DNA of 64,000 bases from Bacteroidota bacterium (GCA_016721765.1 JADKHO010000001.1:1476001-1540000), one strand, 5' to 3'; numbered from the stretch's first letter, positions 16,778 to 25,725 are shown. Translations and numbers: made by a program. Notes: generated by a model not told the origin, from the sequence alone.

Positions 16778-17545
16778 TTATAAATCCTTGTGTCGAAATT
16801 TTTTTAGAGAGATAACAAAAGGAATTATTGACCATAAAGTCAATAACAAAAATGCAACTAGCAAGCCTATGGGAGTGCCAAAAAAAACTTTAAAAACAGC
16901 GCCGGTATAGCCCATCAATGCAGAGATGTCCATCTGCAATAAAATTAAAATCCTACTCAAATCTATAGGGTTAATTGAACTTACAATCACCATGGCTTTT
17001 TCAAGCGGATAATCGGCAAATTGAAAAAGTAGAAAGAGCACAAGTCCATCAAACAATACCGCAAAATAAAGCCACAAGAATATTGCAATGCCAATTCCTT
17101 TTGCTTTATCTCGAGTAAGCACAGCAGCTAAAAATGCCATACTCACAAATCCTACAGTAAGCAAGCATCCCGCAAGCACCATCGTGTAGCCAGTAGGATT
17201 TTGGTTGTAAACTAAAATGGGAATTCCGGCTCCAACCAAAAAAGAAAAAATAAGTGAACCGCTAATTCCAAGAAACAAGCTCAGCCAGATGGTTCTGCGT
17301 TTTATGGGTTGGCTCACCAAGAGCTCAATAAATTCGTTGCTGTTGTAAAGGTAAATAGTGGTAAAGATGATCGAAACCAATGGAACAATAAATAAAATCA
17401 GATTAAGAAGACTTAGAAGTCCTTTCGAAACATTGTCGTCGAGCTCAAAAACGCCCATTGAAATTAAAAACAAAAAGAGTGTGTAAAACAATACCAGCTT
17501 ACTTCGTAGTATATCTACAATAGCATATTTTATTATTTTATTCAT
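16778..17545 (-). CDS. nosY: NosY-type ABC permease
   Basis: 255 residues with about six membrane segments and ABC-2 type layout (an SQPIKRRTIWLSLFLG loop after the second segment). It overlaps the end of nosF by 4 bp. NosY, with NosF and NosD, forms the transporter complex needed for maturation of the copper centre CuZ in nitrous-oxide reductase; sulfur-species transport is the usual proposal. The cluster context is decisive, since the sequence alone would only say ABC-2 permease. Confidence 0.85.
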   Translation of the reverse strand: MNKIIKYAIVDILRSKLVLFYTLFLFLISMGVFELDDNVSKGLLSLLNLILFIVPLVSIIFTTIYLYNSNEFIELLVSQPIKRRTIWLSLFLGISGSLIFSFLVGAGIPILVYNQNPTGYTMVLAGCLLTVGFVSMAFLAAVLTRDKAKGIGIAIFLWLYFAVLFDGLVLFLLFQFADYPLEKAMVIVSSINPIDLSRILILLQMDISALMGYTGAVFKVFFGTPIGLLVAFLLLTLWSIIPFVISLKKFRHKDL

Positions 17546-18255
17546 AATTGATTTTGTAGCATAAGGCTAGCAATTGCTTTTGACAATTTGCGTTCTCCGG
17601 TTTCTGATTTCAAGGTTTCGAGTTGCTTGTGTACTTTTAATTTTCCTTCCACCATATAGGCAACTTGTGTTACTAAATCATCCAGTTCACTAAGCACATG
17701 AGAAGTGATAATTATTAATTTCCCTTTTTCTTTTTCGCTGATAATTTTTTTCTTTAAAATTTCTGATGAGAGGGGATCTAGCCCTGCAGTTGGTTCATCT
17801 AATATTAAGACGGGTGCGTTAAATAAAAAGGCTAAGCAGGCACTAACTTTTTGTCTCGTTCCTCCAGAAAGGGTGCGCATGCGCTTGTCCATTATTTTAC
17901 CTAATTCAAATCGTTCGATTAACTCTTCATCTAATTCTGCGTTGTAGGCCTGTCGAATGTCTTTCATCATACTGATGATTTGCCCGATCGTCATGTTTTC
18001 AGGGTAGTTTCCGATTTGTGGCATGTAACCGATGTATTTGCGGTAGGCACAATCTTTATCAATATTCTTGCTATTGAATAAAATGGTTCCGGAACTAGGT
18101 ACTACCATGCCTAAGATGCACTTAATAAAAGTAGTTTTACCACTACCGTTTGGACCTAAAAAGGCAACACACTCACCTTTATTAAAGCTGATGTTTACCT
18201 GGTCGAGCGCGGTAAGTTTTCCAAACTTTTTTGTTAAATTGGTGGCAATAATCAT
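17542..18255 (-). CDS. nosF: NosF ABC transporter ATP-binding protein
   Basis: 237 residues. Walker A is GPNGSGKTT (about 34-42), the signature motif LSGGTRQKV (about 135) and Walker B LILDEPTAGLDP (about 155), with a switch histidine in IITSHV. It overlaps nosY by 4 bp at its 3' end and nosD by 4 bp at its 5' end, so the three are translationally coupled. It powers the NosDFY complex at the cytoplasmic face of the membrane. Confidence 0.9.
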   Translation of the reverse strand: MIIATNLTKKFGKLTALDQVNISFNKGECVAFLGPNGSGKTTFIKCILGMVVPSSGTILFNSKNIDKDCAYRKYIGYMPQIGNYPENMTIGQIISMMKDIRQAYNAELDEELIERFELGKIMDKRMRTLSGGTRQKVSACLAFLFNAPVLILDEPTAGLDPLSSEILKKKIISEKEKGKLIIITSHVLSELDDLVTQVAYMVEGKLKVHKQLETLKSETGERKLSKAIASLMLQNQL

Positions 18256-19499
18256 AAGCGCAGTGCTTTCATTAATGGGGTATTGTCTTTTAAATTTTCA
18301 GGGGTAAGCGAAGGTAAAATTTTTTCAGTTTTGTCAAGAATTGAAACCATAATACTTCTAAACAACATCATGGCCGGAGGGTTGTTTTCAATAATCATAG
18401 AAAACATACTAATAGGGCGATAGGGAATGTCTCCAACCTTATCTTTATTTAAATCATAGCCTTCGTATTTATCCCAATAATTACCATTAAACGTATTTAA
18501 AACTAAAGAGCCATTGGTGGCCACATCAAAGGTATTGGCAATAAAATTATTTTTGGTAAAGGCAATATCCATGCAGCTTGCCTGAATTTTCATGGCCCAG
18601 CCGTTGTGCTCAAAGTTGTTCTTTTGGGCTTCAATTCTACTGGTACCTTCCATTAAAATTCCCACAGTGTTTTTCGAAAAAGTATTTCCGTTAATATAAC
18701 TGTCGGAAATTTCTTTCAGCAAGAGGCCATAGGCTGCATCGCCCCAATTTTCTTCAAACACATTGTTAAACATTTTTACGTGATTGGTAAACATTACCGC
18801 TACGCCTGCACCGTTATTTTTAAATATATTTCCGATGTAACTGTCGTTATTCGAAAACATAAAGTGTAAGCCATAACGCAAATTCTGTTTGGATACATTG
18901 AGCCAGATTAAGGAATTGGTTACAAACTCAAAATAAATTCCATCACGATGCCCGCTAACTGAATTTCCGATAATTTGTATGCTGTCGCTTTTCCAACAAT
19001 GAATACCGTTACCAATTTCTTGTTCTTCAATGCCGGAAGATTTTAATTGATTGTTTTTGATGATACAACTTGTGCCATATTGCACGTAAATGCCGAAAAA
19101 GGTATCCTCTAAATTGTTGTCGCTAATGGTAACATATTTGCTGTCGTAAATTTTTATTCCTGCCGGATCATCTAAGGTTCCATTGCCGGTATGCTGAATT
19201 TTAAAGCCTCTAACTAATACATGATTTGCTTTTATTGAAACAATTTCGCTGTGATAATCTCCATCGAGAATAGGATAATTAATTCCGATTACTGAAATGG
19301 ATTTATTGATTATAATATTTTTTTCATGATAAACTCCTGCATGTACAATTACGGAATCACCTGTTTTAGCGGCACTAATAGCATTGTGAATACTTTTGTA
19401 CGCCAAATTTGTTCCAACCTGTAATTGGTGCCCTTCTGCTTTATGCAAGCAAGTGGAATAAATAAATAAAGCGACAACGAAACGCAGGTATGTTCTCAT
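18252..19499 (-). CDS. nosD: NosD periplasmic beta-helix protein
   Basis: 415 residues with a signal peptide (ending about EGHQ) and a right-handed parallel beta-helix made of repeated N/G-rich turns (for example ISDNNLEDTFFGIYVQYGT, NSDYIGN-like turns, MFSNNDSYIGNIFKNNGAG). This matches the NosD/CASH domain. NosD delivers copper or sulfur to apo-NosZ in the periplasm, working with the NosFY transporter encoded just downstream. It starts 6 bp after the nosL stop, so the genes run as one operon. Confidence 0.9.
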   Translation of the reverse strand: MRTYLRFVVALFIYSTCLHKAEGHQLQVGTNLAYKSIHNAISAAKTGDSVIVHAGVYHEKNIIINKSISVIGINYPILDGDYHSEIVSIKANHVLVRGFKIQHTGNGTLDDPAGIKIYDSKYVTISDNNLEDTFFGIYVQYGTSCIIKNNQLKSSGIEEQEIGNGIHCWKSDSIQIIGNSVSGHRDGIYFEFVTNSLIWLNVSKQNLRYGLHFMFSNNDSYIGNIFKNNGAGVAVMFTNHVKMFNNVFEENWGDAAYGLLLKEISDSYINGNTFSKNTVGILMEGTSRIEAQKNNFEHNGWAMKIQASCMDIAFTKNNFIANTFDVATNGSLVLNTFNGNYWDKYEGYDLNKDKVGDIPYRPISMFSMIIENNPPAMMLFRSIMVSILDKTEKILPSLTPENLKDNTPLMKALRL

Positions 19500-19505
19500 G
19501 GCTAC

Positions 19506-19937
19506 TTAGTGGAAAATGTCTTCCCAAAGCACTTGTTTGCCTTTCACTTTTTGAAGGGTAATTAGTAAACTGTCGTTGGATGAAAAAACGGCGATATTTC
19601 CACCCATTGGACTTTTTAGCGCATCACTTGAAAGCAAAAATGCATTTTTGGATGGTATTAGCAGATGCTTTCCGCAGAAGTCGGTAAAGTAAATTTCACG
19701 AATCATCTCCATTTGCATTTCGCCCGAATTTAAGGCTTCAAGCATACAATGAATTTCATCGTATTTAATCACCTTTCCTTTTTGTGTTACTAGTTCAACA
19801 CCAAATCGCACATCGCTAATAGTCATTTTGCAAAAGGAACAATTGTCTTTGCCAACACGAATAGGCTCAGGCAAATTACTGCATGCCGCAAAAAGAAGAA
19901 TGAAAAAAAGTCCAAGAATACTGCTAAATCGTGACAT
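19506..19937 (-). CDS. nosL: NosL copper-binding lipoprotein
   Basis: 143 residues with a lipoprotein signal peptide (lipobox FAAC, Cys19). The copper-binding motif is C33-S-F-C36-K-M38 (NCSFCKMTI), typical for NosL. NosL carries Cu(I) to NosZ/NosD at the periplasmic side. It directly precedes nosD. A half-site resembling the Fnr-type dyad (CTTATGAT) lies about 25 bp upstream of the start but has no matching second half. Confidence 0.9.
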   Translation of the reverse strand: MSRFSSILGLFFILLFAACSNLPEPIRVGKDNCSFCKMTISDVRFGVELVTQKGKVIKYDEIHCMLEALNSGEMQMEMIREIYFTDFCGKHLLIPSKNAFLLSSDALKSPMGGNIAVFSSNDSLLITLQKVKGKQVLWEDIFH

Positions 19938-20152
19938 TTATTTGTTTGTTACTATGCTTATGATAAAAATAAACTTACCAGGCTTAAAGGAAATTAGAAC
20001 TTGAATTGTTCTTAAAAATTAAATTTTAAAACTAAGTGCAAAAAGGTTTCACGCAGTTCACAAATGATATATATTCAATAAATATTCATGTGCTCTTTGT
20101 GTTTTTTTGTGGGCTCGATGTTTTTTCCACACAGCTAACCTATCGGAACAAA

Positions 20153-20788
20153 TTAGTTTAATTTTTTAGCTTGCCTCCAACCCAAAAATACAAGTAGTAA
20201 AAGTAACAATCCAACCCCTACAAATATCCATCCTCCAACATCAGGTACAGAATAAGCGCCAAAATTTAAGAGTTGTTTGAATCCAATTAAGGGTGGTTGA
20301 TAAGACATGCCCGGAACGACAATGGCAGCTTCCGGGTTGAGGTTATGTCCATAGTTGTATTCCCATTTCCAGAAATCAGCCATAGCTATAATTCCGAACG
20401 ATACGAATAAAACAAACACTACATTCATCCATTTCCTTTTACCTATTGCAGCCACGACCCAAAGGCTAAGACTAAAAAAAAGAATGAGGTAGGGTAGTAG
20501 TGTAAATTCAATAAAATCTTCAGTATGCAATGTTTTCATGCCAATGTAATGGTTTAAGCCATTAATGATATCTACGTTGCCTCCCAATTTATTGGCATAA
20601 ATCAACAGGTTGAGGCCTTCGGGATATTGTGGCGCATCCAAATCAATTCGCCACATGGGCACGAAAAGTACAGCAATTAAGGCAATCCCACACAAGCCAA
20701 GTAAGGCCCGCATCATCCAATTCAACGTATCTTTTTTCACAGGTAATCTTAAATAGGAAAAGTGAGAACTGCTTAAAATTTCAATCAA
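20153..20788 (-). CDS. Membrane protein of the nos cluster, unassigned
   Basis: 211 residues. There are four to five membrane segments: one near residues 26-45 (ALLGLCGIALIAVLFVPMW), two at about 90-145, and one near the C-terminus (GWIFVGVGLLLLLLVFLGW), which ends in RRQ/KK-type positive residues. A periplasmic part carries RIDLDAPQYPEGLNLLIYANKLGGNVDIINGLNHYIGMK, with conserved-looking His and Met residues that could bind metal. Proteins of this type occur next to nosZ in Bacteroidota clusters, but I know of no established function. It lies between nosZ and nosL on the same strand. Confidence 0.75.
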   Translation of the reverse strand: MIEILSSSHFSYLRLPVKKDTLNWMMRALLGLCGIALIAVLFVPMWRIDLDAPQYPEGLNLLIYANKLGGNVDIINGLNHYIGMKTLHTEDFIEFTLLPYLILFFSLSLWVVAAIGKRKWMNVVFVLFVSFGIIAMADFWKWEYNYGHNLNPEAAIVVPGMSYQPPLIGFKQLLNFGAYSVPDVGGWIFVGVGLLLLLLVFLGWRQAKKLN

Positions 20789-20856
20789 AACTTAACACAA
20801 AAACAAAAAAATGATTGCAATTTTTTTTCCAAGCAGAACTCACCTTTCCAGGTTAA

Positions 20857-22851
20857 TTATTTTGTTTCACCGGCTGCCGCAGCAGGTTGATTTTTTCCGG
20901 TACTAAAAGTTAATGGCACATTGCTTCCTGCAGGCGAAACGCGCACATAACCTTGCATTTCTTGATGTAGCGCACTACAAAAATCCGTGCAATACATGGG
21001 TGAAATTCCAACGCGCTCGGGTATCCATTTCAAGGTTTGAGTTTCTCCCGGCATAATCAGTAACTCGCCATTGATAGCACCCTTTACAGCAAATCCATGC
21101 GGCACATCCCAATCTTGTTCCAGGTTGGTAACATGAAAATATACTTCGTCGCCCATGCGAACACCTTCAATATTATCAGGAGTAAAATGCGAACGAATTG
21201 CCGTCATGTAAACATGCACTTTGTTTCCTTCACGAATAACTTTTGCCTCTTTTTCACCCATGCTCCTATAAGCATGTTTGTTCTCTTCAATTTTGAAAAT
21301 TTTTCGAGATTTATTTTTTATAATATCCGCTGCACAAGCTTGAGCATAGTGTGGTTCACCAATAGTGGGGAAATCCAAAATCAATTGCATTTTGTCTCCG
21401 CTAATATCATACAATTGCGCACTTTGTGATAATTCAGGACCGGTAGGTAAGTAACGATCTTTGGTAATTTTGTCGTAAGCAATTAAGTATTTAGCATTTG
21501 GTGTTTTGCTATCTCCGCCGGGGATACACAAGTGGCCAACGGAATAATAGGTTGGAACCCTATCCAATACCTTCAAATCTTTAATATTCCATTTAACAAC
21601 TTCCGATGAAACAAAGAAGGAAGTATAAGCATTTCCTTTGCCATCAAATTCGGTATGAAGCGGCCCTAAACCTGGTTTTTTAACCTCGCCATAAAGCGCA
21701 CTTTCATATTTAATTACCGGAATTCCATCGTAATCACCCGTGAATTCTTTCGCGGCAATTGCGGCTATTATTTTATCGTAACTAAACACTGGAATTAACG
21801 CAGCCAACTTTCCACTTCCCACAATGTATTGTCCGGTTGGATCTACATCGCATCCATGCGGAGATTTAGGGCAAGGAATAAAGTAGCAAAGATCTTTCAA
21901 CTCTTTAGAATCCAAAACAATTACTTCAGTTTTAATTTCCGAAGTGGCACTATGTGTAAAATCGCTATAGCTGTTGTGTGCATATTTCACAGCTTGTTTA
22001 CGCCCTTTGCCGGCCTTTAAATATTCTTCGGCTTTTTTCCAATTCACTGCCATAATAAAGTCTTTGTCTCTTTGTGAAGCGTTTACTTCTAAGAGCGAAT
22101 TTGCTTGTTCGGTATTGTAGCAAGAAAAGAAAAACCAACCATGTGAAACGCCTTTACCGGCACGACTCAAATCGAAATTAACACCTGGGCATTGAATTTG
22201 AAATGCAATGTCCATATTTCCATCCTCCTTGCCAACGCTAATAAAACTAAGTGTTCCTTTAAAGTTTTGCTTGTAAGTATTAATAGGCACATCTCCATTC
22301 GCATCATCCGGCGGAACGCTAAAACGGGTTCCGGCAACAACGTACTCGGTATTTTCTGTAATAAAAGGAGAAGAGTGATTTCCGCCGCTATTGGGTAACT
22401 CAATAATTTCTGCGGTGCGGAAAGTGGTTAAATCTATTCGTGCAACGCGTGGTGTATTATTGGCATTTGCAAAGCACCAACGCCCATCAATTTCACCACT
22501 TGTTTTACTTAATTGAGTATGGTGTAAATCATCCCAAGGCACTATACCATGGGAGGTATTCAACATGGGTTTCGTTTCTTCTGAATAGCCCCAACCTTTT
22601 TCCGGGTCAACTGAAAAAACAGGAATTACTCTTAACAAGCGACCAGATGGCAATCCATATACGCTCATTTGTCCGCTAAATCCACCACTTACAAAGTTGT
22701 AAAATTCATCGTATTTTCCCGGTGCAACATAAGCCTTTGATGAGGCATCAGAACTCACTGCGTTTCCAACATTTTTGGGTTTGCATCCTGTCCATCCCAT
22801 TGCAACCATGCTTGCAATAAGTGAAGTAAAAATTATTTTTTTTGTTTTCAT
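20857..22851 (-). CDS. nosZ: Nitrous-oxide reductase, clade II (Sec-type)
   Basis: 664 residues. The short N-terminal signal lacks a twin-arginine motif and ends near WTGC, so export is by Sec, the mark of clade II NosZ. The propeller carries the CuZ histidine pair at DDLHH (H110-H111). The C-terminal cupredoxin domain carries the CuA motif C621-x3-C625-x3-H629-x2-M632 (YCTDFCSALHQEM). The enzyme reduces N2O to N2 in the periplasm. Its electron donor is probably the lipoprotein cytochrome c encoded 23 bp upstream. No nir or nor genes are in the window, so the cell may be a non-denitrifying N2O reducer. Confidence 0.95.
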   Translation of the reverse strand: MKTKKIIFTSLIASMVAMGWTGCKPKNVGNAVSSDASSKAYVAPGKYDEFYNFVSGGFSGQMSVYGLPSGRLLRVIPVFSVDPEKGWGYSEETKPMLNTSHGIVPWDDLHHTQLSKTSGEIDGRWCFANANNTPRVARIDLTTFRTAEIIELPNSGGNHSSPFITENTEYVVAGTRFSVPPDDANGDVPINTYKQNFKGTLSFISVGKEDGNMDIAFQIQCPGVNFDLSRAGKGVSHGWFFFSCYNTEQANSLLEVNASQRDKDFIMAVNWKKAEEYLKAGKGRKQAVKYAHNSYSDFTHSATSEIKTEVIVLDSKELKDLCYFIPCPKSPHGCDVDPTGQYIVGSGKLAALIPVFSYDKIIAAIAAKEFTGDYDGIPVIKYESALYGEVKKPGLGPLHTEFDGKGNAYTSFFVSSEVVKWNIKDLKVLDRVPTYYSVGHLCIPGGDSKTPNAKYLIAYDKITKDRYLPTGPELSQSAQLYDISGDKMQLILDFPTIGEPHYAQACAADIIKNKSRKIFKIEENKHAYRSMGEKEAKVIREGNKVHVYMTAIRSHFTPDNIEGVRMGDEVYFHVTNLEQDWDVPHGFAVKGAINGELLIMPGETQTLKWIPERVGISPMYCTDFCSALHQEMQGYVRVSPAGSNVPLTFSTGKNQPAAAAGETK

Positions 22852-22874
22852 GTGTTGTGTTTTATGAATCTTAT

Positions 22875-23357
22875 TTATTTTATTCCATCGTTTTTACGCA
22901 TATACTCTAATAAGCTGAGCGCTTCGTCGTCGCTCAAACTTTGGTTGGGCATGCGTACTAAGCAAATTTCCAATTGGGCTTGCGCTTTAGGATCTTTATT
23001 TAACATCGCATCGGTATTGGTAATAAAATTCAGAATCCAAGCCGGAGAATTGCGCGTAGTAACTCCTTTCCAGCCTGGACCTACTAATTTTTCATCAGTA
23101 AGCTTATGACATGAGGAACATTTTACATCAAAAATTTTATTGCCTGAAGTTGCCAATGCTTCATTTAGTGCGGCATCCAATTTTACATCACTAAATTTTC
23201 CCTCTCCGCGGTTGGGATCATAGGATGGGTTTCCGTTTTCGGTAGTTGAATTTTCAGGGGCATTGGATATAGGCCCGTTATTGCTTGATGGTGTTTCTTG
23301 ATTTCCGCAGGCAATTACAAAAAATGCAAGCATTCCAAGTACTGTTATTTTTTTCAT
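22875..23357 (-). CDS. c-type cytochrome lipoprotein of the nos operon
   Basis: About 160 residues when started at the ATG at 23357, which gives a clean lipoprotein signal (MKKITVLGM... VIAC, Cys17). The longer frame to 23390 would put 11 odd residues before it and would run into the promoter. One heme-binding motif CSSCH (C80, C83, H84) is present, and a methionine (RMPNQS) is a possible axial ligand. It is the first gene of the nos operon and probably passes electrons to NosZ. Its promoter has a TAGTTTTG -7 box and an Fnr-type dyad. Confidence 0.88.
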   Translation of the reverse strand: MKKITVLGMLAFFVIACGNQETPSSNNGPISNAPENSTTENGNPSYDPNRGEGKFSDVKLDAALNEALATSGNKIFDVKCSSCHKLTDEKLVGPGWKGVTTRNSPAWILNFITNTDAMLNKDPKAQAQLEICLVRMPNQSLSDDEALSLLEYMRKNDGIK

Positions 23358-23387
23358 AGAGATAAGTATTATTTGTTTTTGTTGCAG

Positions 23388-23395
23388 CAAAACTA
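23388..23395 (-). promoter_or_regulatory. -7 box TAGTTTTG of the nos operon
   Basis: Minus-strand TAGTTTTG (exact TAnnTTTG), about 31 bp before the cytochrome c start at 23357. No TTTG -33 element; that place is taken by the Fnr-type dyad. Confidence 0.65.
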
Positions 23396-23415
23396 GGAAG
23401 CTGCTTCCTGCTCGC

Positions 23416-23433
23416 TTATGCGTACAGTCATAA
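23416..23433. promoter_or_regulatory. Fnr/Crp-type operator of the nos operon
   Basis: TTATGCGTACAGTCATAA (minus strand TTATGACTGTACGCATAA), one mismatch in TTATGA-N6-TCATAA. Its centre is 36.5 bp from the G of the -7 box, identical to the spacing at the fasciclin promoter. Confidence 0.7.
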
Positions 23434-23543
23434 CATTTTTATATTCCTGCTCCATGAAAACAGAGCAGCCATTTTCCTACTTGCTCTAATTGTTGCGATT
23501 ATTGCCTTTGCAAAGGATTAGGAGGAGTGTCAAAGTCTAAAAG

Positions 23544-23555
23544 TGATTTTAATCA
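23544..23555. promoter_or_regulatory. Fnr/Crp-type site upstream of the regulator gene
   Basis: TGATTTTAATCA (core TGAT-N4-ATCA) lies ~78 bp before the regulator's ATG at 23633. A TAACTTCG -7-like box is at 23601-23608. The site may serve autoregulation, or it may act on the divergent nos promoter. Confidence 0.45.
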
Positions 23556-23632
23556 TATCCTTACTTGTTAAAAATCATCTTTTGAAAAAGCAGTTACTAT
23601 TAACTTCGTTGAATCATAAACCCCTTTTGCAT

Positions 23633-24223
23633 ATGATAGATATTGATCTTTTATTAGCTACCGGAGCCACTTACAAAAAAGTAGCCAGGGAGGAAGTGAT
23701 ATTTGAAGAAGGAGGGTCATGTGTTTATTATTATCAGCTGGTAAGTGGAAGGGTAAAGTGGATTAACATTAATGACGCAGGCAAGGAATTTATTCAAAAT
23801 ATTATTGAACCCGGCGAAAGTTTTGGCGAACTGCCATTGTTTGATGATGGACCTTATGCAGCTTCCTGTATAGCCGAAAAAGATTCAGTAATTATTCGTT
23901 TACCTAAAGCTTATTTTTTGCAACTGCTGGATGAATGTCCGGATTTGCATTTTAAATTTTCTCGCCTACTTGCGCAGCGCTTGCGTTACAAATTCTTAAT
24001 TCTTAAAACAATAGCATCCGAAAATCCACAGGCTCGTATTGCAACCCTCCTCAATCATTTAAAAAAGGAATGCGAATGTTCAAAGCATAAAATGGAGGTA
24101 AAACTTACGCGGCAACAAATAGCTAATATGACCGGACTTCGCGTTGAAACAGTGATTCGTGAAATTAAGAAACTCGATAAATGTCATGCTGTGAGTATTG
24201 AACATGGTAAGGTGTATGTCTAA
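23633..24223 (+). CDS. Crp/Fnr-family transcription regulator
   Basis: 196 residues from the ATG at 23633. A GTG at 23543 is in frame, but it lies inside the operator and the extra residues look non-coding. The N-terminal cyclic-nucleotide-binding-like barrel includes EEVIFEEGGSCVYYYQLVSGRVKW and GESFGELPLFDDGPYAASCIAEKD. A dimer helix follows, and the C-terminal winged helix-turn-helix is LTRQQIANMTGLRVETVIREIKKL. There is no N-terminal cysteine cluster, so a [4Fe-4S] FNR is unlikely. It is divergent from the nos operon and is the natural candidate to bind the TTATGA-N6-TCATAA sites around it, perhaps sensing NO or redox state. Confidence 0.88.
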   Translation: MIDIDLLLATGATYKKVAREEVIFEEGGSCVYYYQLVSGRVKWININDAGKEFIQNIIEPGESFGELPLFDDGPYAASCIAEKDSVIIRLPKAYFLQLLDECPDLHFKFSRLLAQRLRYKFLILKTIASENPQARIATLLNHLKKECECSKHKMEVKLTRQQIANMTGLRVETVIREIKKLDKCHAVSIEHGKVYV

Positions 24224-24269
24224 GAACATATTCTTTTAGCTTTAACGTACTGCTGTAATTCCAAGTTGA

Positions 24270-24287
24270 TTATGATTTGAGTCATAA
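24270..24287. promoter_or_regulatory. Fnr/Crp-type operator upstream of the gene at 24330
   Basis: TTATGATTTGAGTCATAA, exact TTATGA-N6-TCATAA. Its centre is 37.5 bp before the last G of a TATTTTG box at 24310-24316, nearly the same distance as at the other two promoters. Confidence 0.7.
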
Positions 24288-24329
24288 GCACTTTTGCTAT
24301 TTTCTGAGCTATTTTGCAAGAAAAAAATT

Positions 24330-25559
24330 ATGCAGTACAGCATTCAAAAATGGATTAGAATAGCACTTTTTAATTTAGCTCTTATTGCTTTCATCGGTTT
24401 TGTACTGCGTTATAAAATCGCATTTTCCCTGCCTTTCGTGGATCAAAAGCATTTGCTTCAAGCTCATTCGCACTTTGCATTTTCGGGTTGGATTTCACAT
24501 GCATTAATGGCTTTAATGGTTTCTTTTCTCTCGGAAAAAGGATTAGAAAAGGCCTTTAAAAAATACCATTGGCTATTGGTGTTAAATTTAGTTTCAGCTT
24601 ATGGAATGTTACTCTGTTTTCCTTTTCAGGGATATGGTTTATTTAGTATCACCTTTTCGACCCTCTCTATTTTAACAGCATATTTGTTTACGCTGTTTTT
24701 CTGGAAAGATTTAAATCGTAATAAAATAACCGAAACTGCTGGCCTATGGTTTAAGGCAGCCTTGTTTTTTAATGCGCTTTCTTCCTTGGGAGCCTTCGCA
24801 CTCTCGTTTATGATGGCCAATAAAATCATTCATCAAAATTGGTACTTAGCAGCCATTTATTTTTTTCTGCATTTTCAATACAACGGTTGGTTTTTCTTTG
24901 CTTGTGGAGGTTTGTGGTTTGCGAAATTACGAAAGATGAACTTGTATTTTACAAATGAAAAATTAATTTTTGCCTTATTTGCTTTTGCCTGTATCCCCAC
25001 TTATTTTTTATGTGTGCTTTGGTTAAAAATGAATTTGGTAGTGTATTTAATTATTGTATTGTCTGCAATACTACAAGTAATTGCCCTTTATTTATTAGTG
25101 AAGGAAATAAAGAGAAATATTCCACACGTAAAGTCAACATCTTTAAAAATCGGCAGCAATTTATTTGCATTGTCACTTGTTGCATTCACTATTAAAATAG
25201 TGCTTCAATTGCTCTCCACCATTCCTGCGCTCAATCAATTGGCCTATGGGTTTAGGCCAATAGTTATTGGCTATTTGCATTTGGTGTTGTTAGGATTTAT
25301 TACCTTATTTATTTTGGCTTATGCCACTGGAATTCATGTAATCCAATACAACAGCAGGATGGTAAATGGAGCAATTATTTTTGCTTCAGGCATCATTATC
25401 AACGAAATTTTGCTCTTGTTTCAGGGCACTGCAGCCATGGAGCTTATCAGCATTCCTTTTAATAACGAAATGCTGTTGGGTGCAGCGTTTATTCTGTTTA
25501 GCGGAGCTTTCCTTTTGTTTGTAAGTCAAAAAAATGTGAAAACTACCTTACCAAATTGA
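24330..25559 (+). CDS. Polytopic membrane protein with His-rich helices (NnrS / heme-copper-like), unassigned
   Basis: 409 residues from the ATG at 24330; the longer frame from 24294 starts inside the promoter. About twelve membrane segments. Helix 2 carries several histidines (H41, H46, H48, H57 in KHLLQAHSHFAFSGWISHALM), helix 6 has YFFLHFQYNGWFFF, and a later helix has YLHLVLLGFITL and ends near GIHV. The pattern recalls NnrS or heme-copper oxidase/NO-reductase subunit I helices and suggests heme or metal binding. The gene has an Fnr-type operator at a class II position and follows the regulator gene, so a role in nitrogen-oxide metabolism is likely. The exact function is unknown. Confidence 0.75.
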   Translation: MQYSIQKWIRIALFNLALIAFIGFVLRYKIAFSLPFVDQKHLLQAHSHFAFSGWISHALMALMVSFLSEKGLEKAFKKYHWLLVLNLVSAYGMLLCFPFQGYGLFSITFSTLSILTAYLFTLFFWKDLNRNKITETAGLWFKAALFFNALSSLGAFALSFMMANKIIHQNWYLAAIYFFLHFQYNGWFFFACGGLWFAKLRKMNLYFTNEKLIFALFAFACIPTYFLCVLWLKMNLVVYLIIVLSAILQVIALYLLVKEIKRNIPHVKSTSLKIGSNLFALSLVAFTIKIVLQLLSTIPALNQLAYGFRPIVIGYLHLVLLGFITLFILAYATGIHVIQYNSRMVNGAIIFASGIIINEILLLFQGTAAMELISIPFNNEMLLGAAFILFSGAFLLFVSQKNVKTTLPN

Positions 25560-25594
25560 TGCACTGCTTTTTAAAGCCTAGATTCAGTGCGCAC

Positions 25595-25613
25595 TAAATC
25601 CCGCCGGGATTTA
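25595..25613. terminator. Hairpin after the membrane-protein gene
   Basis: Perfect 8-bp stem TAAATCCC-GCC-GGGATTTA 36 bp after the stop codon. There is no T-run, so it may be a weak terminator or a dispersed repeat. Confidence 0.4.
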
Positions 25614-25725
25614 TGACTACGAATTTTAATCCATACAACCATTTCTTAAAAGCCAAACGCTAACTCATCAATTTAGCAATCACCTCCGCAGAATCTCAAC
25701 ACTTTTAATAGAAATTTGGAATAAA

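Noticed and set aside
23543..23632. N-terminal extension of the Crp/Fnr regulator from the GTG at 23543
   Set aside because: The GTG lies inside the Fnr-type dyad and the extension has no family resemblance; the ATG at 23633 fits the family start.
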